Notes: generated by a model not told the origin, from the letters alone. Positions 26,559 to 36,350 are shown, numbered from the stretch's first letter. The stretch: 64,000 bases of DNA from Scytonema sp. UIC 10036 (GCF_009725235.1 NZ_WJFC01000047.1:1-64000), one strand, 5' to 3'. Program-made: numbers and translations.

Positions 26559-26724
26559 TTCCTGTCTTTATCACAGGAACAAGTAATCTGACACCTTGCC
26601 CCTTCTAAATAAGAATAGGGCGTACAGTGCCTATCTTCTTATAAAATAACAAAGTTCTGAAGCTGTGCTTTTGTAATTAAGACGCTGGGACAAGAGACAA
26701 ATAATTTGATCGAGGTATAGAACT

Positions 26725-27162
26725 ATGGCTAAGAACTTGCTTGTAACTATTGACACTCCCAAAAAAATATGTGGTAATGCCAGAAAACAGTTTGAGCAAT
26801 ATTACCAAAAAGATACGCCTAAATTAGTTAACGCAAATGGTGAAGAAATACCTATTTCCGATAATGTTTTTAAAGTTTTACAAGAAATTTTGCCAGCACT
26901 TGAGCAGGGTAAAACAATAGTAACAATCTCCCCAGCAAATAGTGAGGTGACAACTCAAGAAGCTGCAGATATCCTGAATGTTTCCCGTCCTTATCTCATC
27001 AAACTTTTAAACAATAATGAAATTCCTCATGTAAAAACGGGTAGTCATCGTCGGATTAAATTAAAAGACGTAATGGACTATAAAGAAAAGAGAGAAGCCC
27101 AAACTGCTCAATCATTCAACCAACTTACGGAAATCATGCAAGACAACGGTTTATTTGACTAA
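26725..27162 (+). CDS. Excisionase-type HTH antitoxin
   Basis: 145 residues. The C-terminal half carries a MerR/excisionase-like helix-turn-helix, 'VTTQEAADILNVSRPYLIKLLNNNEIPHVKTGSHRRIKLKDVMDYKEKR', the pattern of 'excisionase family DNA-binding domain' proteins often encoded before PIN toxins. The N-terminal 70 residues are mixed alpha/beta and may neutralise the toxin. Thirty bp separate it from the PIN gene. In such pairs the antitoxin usually represses its own promoter, but no operator palindrome stands out. Confidence 0.82.
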   Translation: MAKNLLVTIDTPKKICGNARKQFEQYYQKDTPKLVNANGEEIPISDNVFKVLQEILPALEQGKTIVTISPANSEVTTQEAADILNVSRPYLIKLLNNNEIPHVKTGSHRRIKLKDVMDYKEKREAQTAQSFNQLTEIMQDNGLFD

Positions 27163-27192
27163 GATAATAAGTAACATTTATTGCTTTAGACT

Positions 27193-27747
27193 GTGAGAAA
27201 CTTTTCTGCGCTTCTCGACGCTTGTGTTCTTTTCCCTACCTCTTTATCTGATACATTATTAACTACGGCATATAAAGGATTATATCGAGTTCATTTCTCT
27301 ATTCAAATTGTAGATGAAGCGGTTCGAAACCGAGTCAAGAGGGGGAAAATGAGTCAAGCGTCTGCAGATAAATTTAAAGTAGCCTTGTTTGATGCTTTTC
27401 CTCAATCACTAGTAGAAGCGCCCAAAAATTTGGAAAACAAGGTTGAAAATCACCCAAAAGATCGTCATGTGCTAGTATCCGCTGTTCATGTAAAAGTTGA
27501 CATAATCGTTACATCAAATTTGAAGCATTTTCCTGAGTCATCTCTCTTACCTTGGGATATAGAAGCCATGCATCCAGATGATTTCTTAATTTATCTATGC
27601 GCTCGACATGGAGATGACGTTTTGTATGATGTACTTACCAAACAAATTAGTAAGTACAAAAAACCTCCTTATACTTATATAGAATTTTTGTCACAATTTC
27701 AGAAACAATTTTCTAGCCGAATGTTGAATTATACTCTGAACTCTTGA
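27193..27747 (+). CDS. PIN-domain toxin
   Basis: 184 residues from GTG at 27193. The PIN-like acidic set is visible: Asp9 in 'LLDACVLFP', Asp41-Glu42 in 'IVDEAVRN', Asp90 in 'HPKDRHVLVSAV', Asp103 in 'KVDIIVTSNLKHF'. PIN toxins are Mg-dependent ribonucleases. This subtype has a long C-terminal helical tail after the PIN core. The partner antitoxin lies directly upstream. Its last 35 bp overlap the 3' end of cbiA on the opposite strand, so its insertion may have reset the end of one of the two genes. Confidence 0.85.
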   Translation: MRNFSALLDACVLFPTSLSDTLLTTAYKGLYRVHFSIQIVDEAVRNRVKRGKMSQASADKFKVALFDAFPQSLVEAPKNLENKVENHPKDRHVLVSAVHVKVDIIVTSNLKHFPESSLLPWDIEAMHPDDFLIYLCARHGDDVLYDVLTKQISKYKKPPYTYIEFLSQFQKQFSSRMLNYTLNS

Positions 27748-29200
27748 TAATTTTGCGATCAAAAAATTGTTGACAAGAGTTTAGAAACCTTTGTGGAATT
27801 TCTAAATTATCTCCCCAATGCAAGTGAATATAAGAAGCGTGTAAGGAAGACGGTAAACTCCATCCTTCATCGCCTGTAAATTCTTGAGAATCATAGCGGT
27901 AAGTTTGAAAGAGCGATCGCTCTGGAGTTAATGTTAAACGGGAACGATGAAACTCATGCCCGCAAACAGTGTTACCTGCACGGACTAACAAGCTATCGTG
28001 TTGGGCAATTGCTCGACGATACCCTAATGTCAGACGCTTATCCATAACAGCTGTTGTTGGCAAAACTCCTACCATTGACCAAGATTTCCCTTCAAAATTA
28101 ATAATTTCCTTGCACAAGTACATTAAGCCCCCACACTCGGCTATTGTCGGCATTCCAGCAACAATAGCTGAGTAAACTGCTGTCAGAACGTTGCTATTTT
28201 CTGCTAATTGCCGTGCGAAAACTTCTGGAAAACCTCCTCCAAAATACATTCCTTGAACGTTTTTTGGCAGTTCGGTATCTTCTAAGGGACTCCAAAAAAC
28301 GAGTTCTGCACCTAGCTCTTGCAGTAGATCGAGATTGTCTTGGTAGTAAAAATTGAAAGCGCGATCGCGTGCAATTGCTATTTTAATAGGGAGTGGGGAG
28401 TAGGGAGTGGGGAATGGGGGGAATTGTGTTTCCTTGTCTCTGTGTTTTGTTGTCTTTAATAGTGGTAGCAAGCGTTCCCAATCAAAGCAAGAATCTCCTA
28501 AATCGGCGAGTCGGTTAATCAAAGCATCCATTTGAGGGAGCTCTGCTGTGGGGACTAAACCCAAATGGCGATCCGGAATTGTAATGTTGTCTTCGCGTCG
28601 TAAAACTCCCAGTATTGGTAACTGTAAGGGTTCGAGAGCATTTTTGAGAAGATCGAGGTGGCGATCGCTTCCCACGCGATTTAAGATGACACCAACAATC
28701 TTCACTGCGGGATCGTAAGAACGATAACCGTGAGCTATTGCTGCTACAGAACCAGATAATCGACTGCTATCGATCACCAGGACTACAGGTAAATCTAACA
28801 GCTTTGCGATATGGGCAGTACTGGCGATTGGGGATTGGCGATTGGGGATTGGCGATTGATATTTTTTCTCCATTTCTTGTTCCCAATCCCCAGTACCCAG
28901 TCTCCAATCCCTAATTCCTACTCCATCAAACAATCCCATCACGCCTTCGACTATAGCATATTCACTGCTTTGAGCGTGATTTATAAAACAATTTTGTACG
29001 TAAATTTCCGAAGTTAACACTGGGTCTAAATTACGACAAGCACGACCAGTGACATACTGGTGAAACATGGGATCGATATAATCCGGTCCAACTTTAAAAG
29101 ACTGTACTTGAAGACCGCGACGACACAAAGACGCTAAAAAGGTGAGCGTGACTGTCGTCTTGCCCACCCCACTTCGTTCTCCAGCGATAATTAAAGGCAT
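27713..29200 (-). CDS. cbiA: Cobyrinate a,c-diamide synthase (CbiA/CobB)
   Basis: 495 residues. ATP-dependent amidation of cobyrinate carboxylates with glutamine in cobamide synthesis. N-terminal 'IIAGERSGVGKTTVTLTFLASL' P-loop and 'FKVGPDYIDPMFH'; C-terminal class I glutamine amidotransferase with 'YFGGGFPEVFARQLAEN', 'PTIAECGGLMYL' (nucleophile Cys) and 'HEFHRSR'. Two repeat-derived insertions keep the frame: about residues 96-127 ('RLGTGDWEQEM...SPIPNRQSPIAS', DNA near 28815-28915) and 'FPPFPTPYSPLPIK' (DNA near 28385-28430) between the domains. Cobamide supply fits with the B12-dependent class II ribonucleotide reductase nearby. Its 3' end overlaps the PIN toxin tail to tail. Confidence 0.92.
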   Translation of the reverse strand: MPLIIAGERSGVGKTTVTLTFLASLCRRGLQVQSFKVGPDYIDPMFHQYVTGRACRNLDPVLTSEIYVQNCFINHAQSSEYAIVEGVMGLFDGVGIRDWRLGTGDWEQEMEKKYQSPIPNRQSPIASTAHIAKLLDLPVVLVIDSSRLSGSVAAIAHGYRSYDPAVKIVGVILNRVGSDRHLDLLKNALEPLQLPILGVLRREDNITIPDRHLGLVPTAELPQMDALINRLADLGDSCFDWERLLPLLKTTKHRDKETQFPPFPTPYSPLPIKIAIARDRAFNFYYQDNLDLLQELGAELVFWSPLEDTELPKNVQGMYFGGGFPEVFARQLAENSNVLTAVYSAIVAGMPTIAECGGLMYLCKEIINFEGKSWSMVGVLPTTAVMDKRLTLGYRRAIAQHDSLLVRAGNTVCGHEFHRSRLTLTPERSLFQTYRYDSQEFTGDEGWSLPSSLHASYIHLHWGDNLEIPQRFLNSCQQFFDRKIIKSSEYNSTFG

Positions 29201-29201
29201 T

Positions 29202-29325
29202 GCTAATGGCTAATTGCTAATAGTTAATTGCTAATTGCTTTTTATACCATTAGCCATTAGCCATTAGCCATTAGCCATTAGCCATTAGCCATTAGCCATT
29301 AGCCATTAGCCATTAGCCATTAGCC
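29202..29325. repeat. Paired-arm heptad repeat between opcA and cbiA
   Basis: TTGCTAA/TGGCTAA heptads, then about 14 copies of TTAGCCA. The arms are complementary and can form a long hairpin. The array runs to the 3' end of opcA. Confidence 0.88.
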
Positions 29326-30686
29326 AACTTAAGTGCCTGAGATGTAACTGCAAGACTTTCTTCCAAAAGTGCTTCGCGACCCCAACGTTGAACTTGTTGA
29401 CTTAATAAAACTTCTGCTTTTTGCTCGGAAAGGGAAGTTACGTGTTCAAACAAACCTTGTGCTTGAGCACCACCTTGTGTTTCCAACCGCATACAACCAC
29501 CTGTCTCAGAACAAATGAGGGTTCCGCAGTTGGCTTGGGGATTGGTGGAACTAAGACGCAAAGCAATTAAGTCACCGGGAATATCGCCTACATCAGCAAC
29601 TGGTACGCCTGCTAACTCTGCTTCTACTTGTCTTTGTTCTGGTGTCAGGAAGCTAACTCGCGTGATATCGTAATCTCCACTTTCTTTTTGATAAGAAACG
29701 GGACGCCATTGCAATCTGCTTGCCAACCACCCCAAATATAAGAGTGCTTGTACGGAACTGCCTTTTTCGTAATCGATATTAACTCTATCAATTTCTGATA
29801 AAGCAGCACGACGTTGTGGTGGATCGTAAGCTTCAGCTGTTAACTCTTGCCATCCTGAAAGACGACGCCAGTTAAGATCGGCTATAGGCACACCATTGTC
29901 TACTAACTCCTGCAAGTTAAGTAGATCGTTTTCTGGCTCGTTAAAGTAACAGGAATCAACGATGACGTTGTTACAAACGCCTGACAGTCTCTTAAATAAT
30001 GGGTTGTTTATATCTGGTGTTCCCTTCCACCAAAGGAACTTGGGCAACCCACCAATCAATAACGCTTGAAGCATCCCGCCTATTCTTTCCAAAGCGGCTG
30101 CGGTTCCTGTAAGAGTAATATACTCACAGCAGACGAGAGTATTTGAAGACTGTTTTTGGATGGGGCAGTAGGCAGAAACTTGAGCCTTGACACCAGTGTC
30201 TTCACCTGCTATTGGAGACAGGTTAATAATTCGGCATGGGTTGCGGATGGCTATTTCATCTGCAATGGTGGGGCTTGCAGCACTTGAGCCATAGGAAACT
30301 GTACCATTGCCATCAACAGTCGCACCATTGGTATGGCGTTTGGCAAATTCTTCCCGCAGTAGGGCAATGGTTTCTTCTGTTGCTGTTCCAGTCTCAGCTA
30401 ATCCGTGCTTTTTTTGTAACTCCTTCAATGCTGCTTGCATCTGAGGTCCGAAAATACCATCAATGGGACCATGGTAATATCCCAATGTTGCTAACAGAAG
30501 CTGAGTTTCTTCTGGTTCGTATACCACTAAAGTAAATGTGGTTGCCCTTGTAGCAGCAGGAAGCGTACCATCCTCGCCAGCAATGCCATAACTTTGCCAA
30601 ATTTGACTGAGTTCCGCATCAATTTCTGTGAGCGAAACATCTTTGGGTGCTTGAAGTGAAAAAATTGTAGGAGCTTGGGAAGTCAT
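29313..30686 (-). CDS. opcA: OpcA, glucose-6-phosphate dehydrogenase assembly/activation protein
   Basis: 457 residues. OpcA is required for full oligomerisation and activity of cyanobacterial G6PDH. The N-terminus has a peptidoglycan-binding-like repeat (about 60-115, 'LLLATLGYYHGPIDGIFGPQMQAALKELQKKHG') seen in cyanobacterial OpcA; the middle holds 'EYITLTGTAAALERIGGMLQALLIGGLPKFLWWKG'. Cys392 and Cys398 in 'ICSETGGC' have the spacing of the thioredoxin-responsive cysteine pair reported for Anabaena OpcA, suggesting light/dark redox control (by analogy). Last gene of the fbp-tal-zwf-opcA cluster. Confidence 0.95.
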   Translation of the reverse strand: MTSQAPTIFSLQAPKDVSLTEIDAELSQIWQSYGIAGEDGTLPAATRATTFTLVVYEPEETQLLLATLGYYHGPIDGIFGPQMQAALKELQKKHGLAETGTATEETIALLREEFAKRHTNGATVDGNGTVSYGSSAASPTIADEIAIRNPCRIINLSPIAGEDTGVKAQVSAYCPIQKQSSNTLVCCEYITLTGTAAALERIGGMLQALLIGGLPKFLWWKGTPDINNPLFKRLSGVCNNVIVDSCYFNEPENDLLNLQELVDNGVPIADLNWRRLSGWQELTAEAYDPPQRRAALSEIDRVNIDYEKGSSVQALLYLGWLASRLQWRPVSYQKESGDYDITRVSFLTPEQRQVEAELAGVPVADVGDIPGDLIALRLSSTNPQANCGTLICSETGGCMRLETQGGAQAQGLFEHVTSLSEQKAEVLLSQQVQRWGREALLEESLAVTSQALKLANG

Positions 30687-30689
30687 AGT

Positions 30690-30786
30690 AATAATTGCTA
30701 ATTGTTAATTGCTAATGGCTAATTGCTAATGGCTAATAGTTAATTGCTTGTTCTAACAATTAGCTATTAGCTATTAGCTATTAGCA
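30690..30786. repeat. Paired-arm heptad repeat between zwf and opcA
   Basis: TTGCTAA/TGGCTAA units, a short spacer, then TTAGCTA units, giving complementary arms. The array abuts the zwf stop codon. Confidence 0.88.
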
Positions 30787-32316
30787 CTACAGTCTCCGCC
30801 AACGGCGACTATCTTGGTTAATCAAGAGTTCTGCTTCAGCTGGTTCCCAAGTACCGGCTTCATATTTGGGAACTGTTGCCGGATCTGCAGGTGCATCCCA
30901 CACTGAAAGCACTGGTGTGACTACCTGCCAAGCCGCTTCCACTTCATCTGCTCTTGTAAATAATGATTGGTCGCCCATCATACAATCTAGCAGCAAGCGA
31001 TCGTATGCATCGGAGGTTGCTGCAATTCCGAAGGAACCGTATGTAAAGTCCATGTCAACGGAACGAGTCCGGAATTCTGCCCCAGGCATTTTCACCTCGA
31101 AACGTAAAGAAATTCCTTCGTTTGGTTGAATCCGCATTGCTAAAATGTTACTACCCATCTGTTGGGCAGCTGACGGAAACATCCGAGAGGGAACTTCACG
31201 GAAGTGGATAGAAATCTCACTAACTTTTTTTGGCATCCGCTTACCAGTCCGCAGGTAGAACGGTACTCCTTGCCAGCGCCAGTTATCAACCAAGAACTTC
31301 ACTGCTACATAGGTAGGTGTTGTCGATCCAGGATTAACCCCTGGTTCTTCATGATACCCAGGCACGGGTTTCCCTTTCATCCAGCCCGCACTGTACTGAC
31401 CCCGTACTGCTGAACGTTGTAAATTTTGAATATCAGCTAAACGAGTTGCTTGCAGAACTTTTACTTTCTCTGTCCGCAGACTGTCGGCATCTAAAGCATT
31501 TGGTGGTTCGATCGCTGTTAAGCAGAAAAGTTGCATGAGGTGGTTTTGCAACATATCCCGCAATGCACCAGAACTTTCATAATACCCTGCGCGGTCTTCC
31601 ACGCCTACTGTTTCAGCTACAGTAATCTGAACGTGGTCAACAAAGCGACGGTTCCATAGTGGTTCAAAAATGGCGTTGGCAAAGCGGAATACCAACAGGT
31701 TTTGAACTGTTTCTTTACCTAAGTAGTGGTCAATCCGGTAAACTTGGCTTTCGTGGCAATATTTCTGTACCACTCTGTTCAAGCTTTGAGCAGAGGCTAA
31801 ATCCCGACCAAAGGGTTTTTCAATCACCAAACGATGCTTGTACGGGTCTTCTAACATACCCGCATTTCCAAGTTGCTTAATACCCTCAGCAAAGAATTTT
31901 GGCGCAACGGAAAGATAGAAAATTCTATTTCCTCTTGTACCGCGTTTTTCGTCTAATTCAGTTAATAAATTATTCAGCTTTTGGTAGCTTTCTGGGTTGT
32001 CCATATCCCCAGAACAATAATACAAACCTTGGGAGAAATCTTGCCACAGCCCTTCTGGACCTAGCCCATCAGAAAACTCCTCAATACCCTGGCGCATTTG
32101 TTCGCGGAAGTAATCGTGAGTCCAGTCTCTCCGCGCTACGCCAACTATAGTGGTTTCGGGGGGAATACGCCGTTCTTTGCGTAATTTGTAAAGCGCCGGC
32201 ACGAGTTTGCGCTGAGTTAAATCACCGGAAGCACCATAGATAACTATAATCTGAGGTTCGGGCATCCGTTGCTGTTGCAAACCAACCCGCAACGGGTTTT
32301 CTAGGAATGTGACCAT
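30787..32316 (-). CDS. zwf: Glucose-6-phosphate 1-dehydrogenase
   Basis: 509 residues. First enzyme of the oxidative pentose-phosphate pathway, oxidising glucose-6-phosphate with NADP; it feeds reductant to heterocysts and to cells in the dark. Nucleotide-binding '[20 protein letters not shown]', active-site '[21 protein letters not shown]', substrate region '[18 protein letters not shown]' and C-terminal '[15 protein letters not shown]' are all intact. Full family length. Lies between tal and opcA on the same strand, each gap filled by heptad repeats. Confidence 0.97.
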   Translation of the reverse strand: MVTFLENPLRVGLQQQRMPEPQIIVIYGASGDLTQRKLVPALYKLRKERRIPPETTIVGVARRDWTHDYFREQMRQGIEEFSDGLGPEGLWQDFSQGLYYCSGDMDNPESYQKLNNLLTELDEKRGTRGNRIFYLSVAPKFFAEGIKQLGNAGMLEDPYKHRLVIEKPFGRDLASAQSLNRVVQKYCHESQVYRIDHYLGKETVQNLLVFRFANAIFEPLWNRRFVDHVQITVAETVGVEDRAGYYESSGALRDMLQNHLMQLFCLTAIEPPNALDADSLRTEKVKVLQATRLADIQNLQRSAVRGQYSAGWMKGKPVPGYHEEPGVNPGSTTPTYVAVKFLVDNWRWQGVPFYLRTGKRMPKKVSEISIHFREVPSRMFPSAAQQMGSNILAMRIQPNEGISLRFEVKMPGAEFRTRSVDMDFTYGSFGIAATSDAYDRLLLDCMMGDQSLFTRADEVEAAWQVVTPVLSVWDAPADPATVPKYEAGTWEPAEAELLINQDSRRWRRL

Positions 32317-32349
32317 AACAAGTTTGGTTGTGAGTTTTGTGATAACGGG

Positions 32350-32425
32350 GATTGCTAATTGCTAATTGCTAATTGCTAATTGTTCGTTGCCTTAGCGATT
32401 AGCCATTAGCCATTAGCCATTAACT
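32350..32425. repeat. Paired-arm heptad repeat between tal and zwf
   Basis: TTGCTAA units, a spacer, and TTAGCCA units in complementary orientation. Confidence 0.88.
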
Positions 32426-33569
32426 AAACAGGTGACAACTGTCTTACCTTAGTTTCTAAGGATTTCATCAACGATTCAAAGGGCTTGACAAACTTATCAA
32501 TACCTTCAGTGAGAAGTTCATCCATGACAGCATTGAGATCGATGTTGATGTCTGGATCTTTGAGGCTTTCGATGAGTTGATACACTTCTTCTACTCCTGT
32601 TTCCACACGATTGGCTACATTGCAGTGGTCGGCACAAGCGTCTATGGTTACAGGTGGTAGGGTGTTTACGGTGTCGGGACCGATTAACTCATCAACATAC
32701 ATCACGTCGCTGTAATTGGGGTCTTTGGTGCTAGTGCTTGCCCATAACAAGCGTTGCGCTTGAGCACCTTTGGCTGCCAATGCTTTCCAACGTTCGTCGT
32801 TGATAATCTTTTTGTACTCTTGATAAGCAATTTTGGCGTTAGCGATCGCGACTTTTCCTTTCACTGCTTTTAGCTTAGCTTCTACAGTGATATCGTCAAC
32901 GCCTTTTTGCAATTTAGCATCTATCTTACCATCAATGTTGGTATCTATCCGACTGAGGAAGAAACTGGCAACAGAGGCAATTTTACTAATATCTTTACCT
33001 TCTGCAACTCGTCTTTCCAAGCCCCGAATGTAAGCCCAAGCAGTATTGATATAGCTTTGAACGGAGAACAGCAAGGTTACGTTGACGCTGATGCCTTCGT
33101 AAATTGCTTGCTCAACAGCTGGCAAACCCGCTTCTGTACCGGGAATTTTAATCATGAGATTTTCCCGTGCAATTTCTTTGTAGTAGCGGCGTGCTTCTTT
33201 AGTTGTTGACTCAGTATCATGAGCAATGGTTGGCGGTACTTCTATACTGACATAACCATCCAATCCCTTAGTTGCATCATAAACACGACGTAAAATATCA
33301 CACGCATTGCGGATATCTGCAAAAGCTAGGGACTCGTAAATTTTGTATGTTGGAAATCCAGCACGGATTCCTGATTCAATATCAGCATCATAAATAGCAT
33401 TCCCAGCGATCGCTTTTTCAAAAATAGCTGGGTTAGAAGTAATCCCACAGATTCCTTTGTTTTCAACCAAGTCCTTGAGTTCACCCGATTGAACAATGTC
33501 ACGGCTCAAATTATCCATCCAGATACTTTGACCGAGTTCTTTAATCTCTAGTAATTGATTAGTCGTCAT
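32424..33569 (-). CDS. tal: Transaldolase
   Basis: 381 residues, the long transaldolase type used by cyanobacteria. Transfers a dihydroxyacetone unit between sedoheptulose-7-phosphate and glyceraldehyde-3-phosphate. Visible motifs: 'SIWMDNLSRDIV' start region, 'GITSNPAIFEKAI', 'GYVSIEVPPTIAHDTE', Schiff-base lysine in 'NLMIKIPGTEAGLPAVE', 'VSVNVTLLFSVQSY'-like segment, and 'RLLWASTSTKDPNYSDVMYVDELIGPDTVNTLPP'. Cytoplasmic. Second gene of the pentose-phosphate cluster. Confidence 0.96.
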   Translation of the reverse strand: MTTNQLLEIKELGQSIWMDNLSRDIVQSGELKDLVENKGICGITSNPAIFEKAIAGNAIYDADIESGIRAGFPTYKIYESLAFADIRNACDILRRVYDATKGLDGYVSIEVPPTIAHDTESTTKEARRYYKEIARENLMIKIPGTEAGLPAVEQAIYEGISVNVTLLFSVQSYINTAWAYIRGLERRVAEGKDISKIASVASFFLSRIDTNIDGKIDAKLQKGVDDITVEAKLKAVKGKVAIANAKIAYQEYKKIINDERWKALAAKGAQAQRLLWASTSTKDPNYSDVMYVDELIGPDTVNTLPPVTIDACADHCNVANRVETGVEEVYQLIESLKDPDINIDLNAVMDELLTEGIDKFVKPFESLMKSLETKVRQLSPV

Positions 33570-33589
33570 AATTGTACCTGTTTTATGTT

Positions 33590-33697
33590 CATTGCTAACT
33601 GCTAACTGCTAATAGCTAATTGCTGATTGCTAATTGCACTATTAACCATTAGCCATTAGCCATTAGCCATTAGCCATTAGCCATTAGCCATTAGCCG
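33590..33697. repeat. Paired-arm heptad repeat between fbp and tal
   Basis: CTGCTAA/TTGCTAA units, spacer, then about eight TTAGCCA units. Complementary arms. Confidence 0.88.
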
Positions 33698-34747
33698 TTA
33701 ATGCCCATTCTGAATAAAAGACTCTACCTTTGCTACATCCTTTGGACTACCAATAATCAAAGGAGTGCGTTGATGCAGTTTCTTTGGCACCACATCTAAA
33801 ATCGACTTATGTCCTGTAGTTGCGCGACCACCTGCTTGCTCGATCACAAACGCTAAAGGAGCAGATTCATATAGTAAACGCAATTTCCCTTCTGGTTTTG
33901 GTAGCGTTCCTGGGTAAAGAAATACACCACCTTGCAACAATATTCTGTGGATATCGCTTACCATCGCTCCACTATAGCGAGCTGTGTAACCCTCAGTTCT
34001 ATGAACGTAGCGGATGTACTCTCTAATTGGTTCATCCCATTGCCAAAAGTTACCCTCATTAACGCTGTATACGGAACCATGGTCGGGAATGCGAATGTTC
34101 TCCTCAGTCAGGATAAACTCTCCTAAACTGGGGTCAAGGGTAAATGAGTGAACGCCCTTACCTATAGTATAGATCAGCATTGTGCTGGGACCGTAGAGTA
34201 TGTATCCTGCAGCAATTTGGTTGCGTCCTGGAGCCAGTAAATCTCGTGCTTCTCCGTCAAGATCTGTTCCTTCTTGTTGCCGAATCGAGAAGATAGAACC
34301 CAAACTGAGATTTGTATCAGTATTCGATGAGCCATCAATAGGATCGTATAGCAGAGTGTAGCGACCGATGGGACAGTTTTCAGGAATGTAATAAGGTTTT
34401 TCCATTTCCTCAGAAGCCAAGCGACATACTAAACCGCTTTGCTTGAACACTGAGATAAAAACATCATTGGCATAGACATCCATTTTTTTAACGGATTCTC
34501 CCTGTACGTTCACTTCCCCGGTAAATCCAAGAACCCCTTCCATTAAGCCTGCACGGCTGAGACGACGTGCAACTAGCTTACCAGCCAGAGCAATTCGATT
34601 CATCAACGTACTCAAATCCTGTGCTTCTGGCGAAAAGCTCTGAAGTTGCTGTAGGACATGACGGGATAATGTAGTACAATCACGGTCTAACGCCCGGTCT
34701 GCGGCTTCATTATTGAGCGGCTCCAAAGATTCTGGCGCTTTAGTCAT
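33698..34747 (-). CDS. fbp: Fructose-1,6-bisphosphatase class I
   Basis: 349 residues. Hydrolyses fructose-1,6-bisphosphate in gluconeogenesis and the Calvin cycle. Metal and substrate motifs '[34 protein letters not shown]' and '[16 protein letters not shown]' with '[23 protein letters not shown]' are present. Full length, no signal peptide. ATG follows GAGGACAT, a usable Shine-Dalgarno. First gene of the fbp-tal-zwf-opcA cluster, so the main promoter should be in the 527-bp region upstream. Confidence 0.97.
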   Translation of the reverse strand: MTKAPESLEPLNNEAADRALDRDCTTLSRHVLQQLQSFSPEAQDLSTLMNRIALAGKLVARRLSRAGLMEGVLGFTGEVNVQGESVKKMDVYANDVFISVFKQSGLVCRLASEEMEKPYYIPENCPIGRYTLLYDPIDGSSNTDTNLSLGSIFSIRQQEGTDLDGEARDLLAPGRNQIAAGYILYGPSTMLIYTIGKGVHSFTLDPSLGEFILTEENIRIPDHGSVYSVNEGNFWQWDEPIREYIRYVHRTEGYTARYSGAMVSDIHRILLQGGVFLYPGTLPKPEGKLRLLYESAPLAFVIEQAGGRATTGHKSILDVVPKKLHQRTPLIIGSPKDVAKVESFIQNGH

Positions 34748-35274
34748 TCATATGTCCTCCCGTTCATAGTGGGTATTTACTGAGTTCATCCCGTGCGTCA
34801 CAACTGTTGGTTGCTGCCTCTATCTTAGAAAGGTAAACTGACCACTGAAATGGGTTTTTAGATAAACTAAAGAATCAATTCCAAATTACAGCTATACCAA
34901 GCCGAAATCCTAATTTGGAATGGTATACACAGTAAATATACTTATTAATTCCGGGTGTCGAGCGCTGTTGCCTTTCATCCTGTAGGTAGAGAGGTCAGCT
35001 TGATAGCTCGCTACAATTGCTAGTGAATCACAAAGCATATTAATCCTACTGTTATTCAAGCACCCACTCGCTGGGAAAGTTGTCTCTTAGTTGGTTTATC
35101 TGTGCCAAACCTACTCTAGCAAAGCACAATGTGGCAAGTTGTGACCTGTCTCACTTTGTCACAACTTGCGGTTAGCACTCCTAATTTAAGTGCAAAGAAC
35201 AACTGTTTCTAGAAAACTTAGCAGTTTATGGCTTGCGTAACTAGAAGACAATTTGCTATCATCGTATTCTGCTT
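34748..35274. other. 527-bp upstream region of the fbp cluster
   Basis: No supported gene. It should hold the fbp promoter and the 3' end of the RRM gene. I looked for an NtcA box (GTA-N8-TAC) and a CIRCE element and found only partial matches. No strong hairpin is evident. Confidence 0.5.
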
Positions 35275-35577
35275 TTAATAAGACTCTTGTTTTTTCGCCC
35301 AACTACCTCGTCGGTTGCCATTGCCATTATTTTCTTCTCGTGGCTTGGCTTTATTGACTCTGAGTTGACGACCCATCCATTCTGCGCCATCTAATTCTGA
35401 TATGGCAGCATCCTCTTGGGTGTCTTCATTCATGTCAACGAAAGCAAAACCTCGGAGACGTCCTGTTTCGCGATCGGTAGGTAAAACAACTCTTTTGACC
35501 TCGCCGTATTCTGCAAATACAACTTTTAAGTCTTCTTCAGTGGCGCGGTAGGAAAGATTTCCAACGTAAATAGTCAT
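35275..35577 (-). CDS. RRM-type RNA-binding protein (Rbp)
   Basis: 100 residues from ATG at 35577 ('MTIYVGNLSYRATEEDLKVVF'). A single RNA-recognition motif with RNP2 'IYVGNLS' and RNP1 'RGFAFVDM', followed by a short Gly/Asn/Arg-rich tail. This is the cyanobacterial Rbp family, similar to plant glycine-rich RNA-binding proteins and often cold-inducible; targets are unknown. The 14-residue upstream extension is rejected. A long AT-rich leader precedes it, as is usual for rbp genes. Confidence 0.92.
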   Translation of the reverse strand: MTIYVGNLSYRATEEDLKVVFAEYGEVKRVVLPTDRETGRLRGFAFVDMNEDTQEDAAISELDGAEWMGRQLRVNKAKPREENNGNGNRRGSWAKKQESY

Positions 35578-36013
35578 GTGAATCACGTAAGTCGCAACGA
35601 AGAACGAAAAACTCAGCATAAAGGTACAGGTAAAACCAACAGCAAATACTGCTTTAGGATCATCTGACTTGCAGGTAGAAAAGTGTGTAATGAAGGTGTA
35701 ACTTAGGGCAGTTACGTCATTACAAAGTTCCCATCTGTTAAGCTAAGTTTTCGCATACGCTCATATCATAACCGATCGCGTTGTTTTTCAAAGTATGAGA
35801 TTTTACAAACATATATAAGATATAATCAGACTCGCTTATATACCATGGTTTTTCTATGGTTAATAGAAATTTATTGAGATTTTTCTAAGCTTTAGGACAA
35901 AAATCTACCTATTTCTATAGATGCGAAATTTACTTTTTAGTAATTATTTAACCTAAGTTAAGGGTAAGGCAAGTTCATCGCCAAACCCTTACCCAACTTA
36001 CGGCCTTCAAATG
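35578..36013. other. rbp leader/promoter region and downstream hairpin
   Basis: 436 bp with no gene. AAGTTAAGGGTAAGG at 35955-35969 pairs imperfectly with CCTTACCCAACTT at 35987-35999, a possible 3'-end hairpin for the minus-strand gene ending at 36014; no T-run follows. The remainder is AT-rich. Confidence 0.4.
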
Positions 36014-36232
36014 TTAGTCAATAGAGATTGTTTGTGGACCATTTGCTTTGCCATTCTGTGCCTGAGTGGTTGCAGCAGTGTAAGTATTTGCACCTAATTG
36101 TTGGGAAAGCCAACTTTTAACGGGGTCATCTGCAAGGTTTAGTTTTAACACCCCAGAGACAAATCCACCCATAAAGGAAATTGGGTGTTGGGTAAGTTCT
36201 TTAAATATTGGTGTTAATTCTTGAAGGAACAT
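36014..36232 (-). CDS. Small conserved cyanobacterial protein
   Basis: 72 residues from ATG at 36232 with GAAGGAAC-type upstream sequence. Sequence 'LQELTPIFKELTQHPISFMGG' and 'GVLKLNLADDPVKSWLSQQ' reads like a small helical hydrophobic protein that I associate with short conserved hypotheticals in many cyanobacteria. Function unknown. The longer upstream frame is encoded by GGGGGTAGGG repeats and is rejected. Confidence 0.65.
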   Translation of the reverse strand: MFLQELTPIFKELTQHPISFMGGFVSGVLKLNLADDPVKSWLSQQLGANTYTAATTQAQNGKANGPQTISID

Positions 36233-36350
36233 AATGAGTCTCCCAGTACTGTAGTTAAAAATTAGGGGGTAGGGAGTAGGGGGTAGGGAAGAAGGAAATC
36301 CCCGCACCCTCGTATCCTGGGGAAGAAGGAGACCCCCTCATCGCCGTACC

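Noticed and set aside
29202..29325. CRISPR-like array
   Set aside because: Units are 7 bp with no unique spacers; this is an STRR. No cas gene is present.
35170..35205. CIRCE-like half site (TTAGCACTC)
   Set aside because: Only one half matches; the inverted GAGTGCTAA half is missing.
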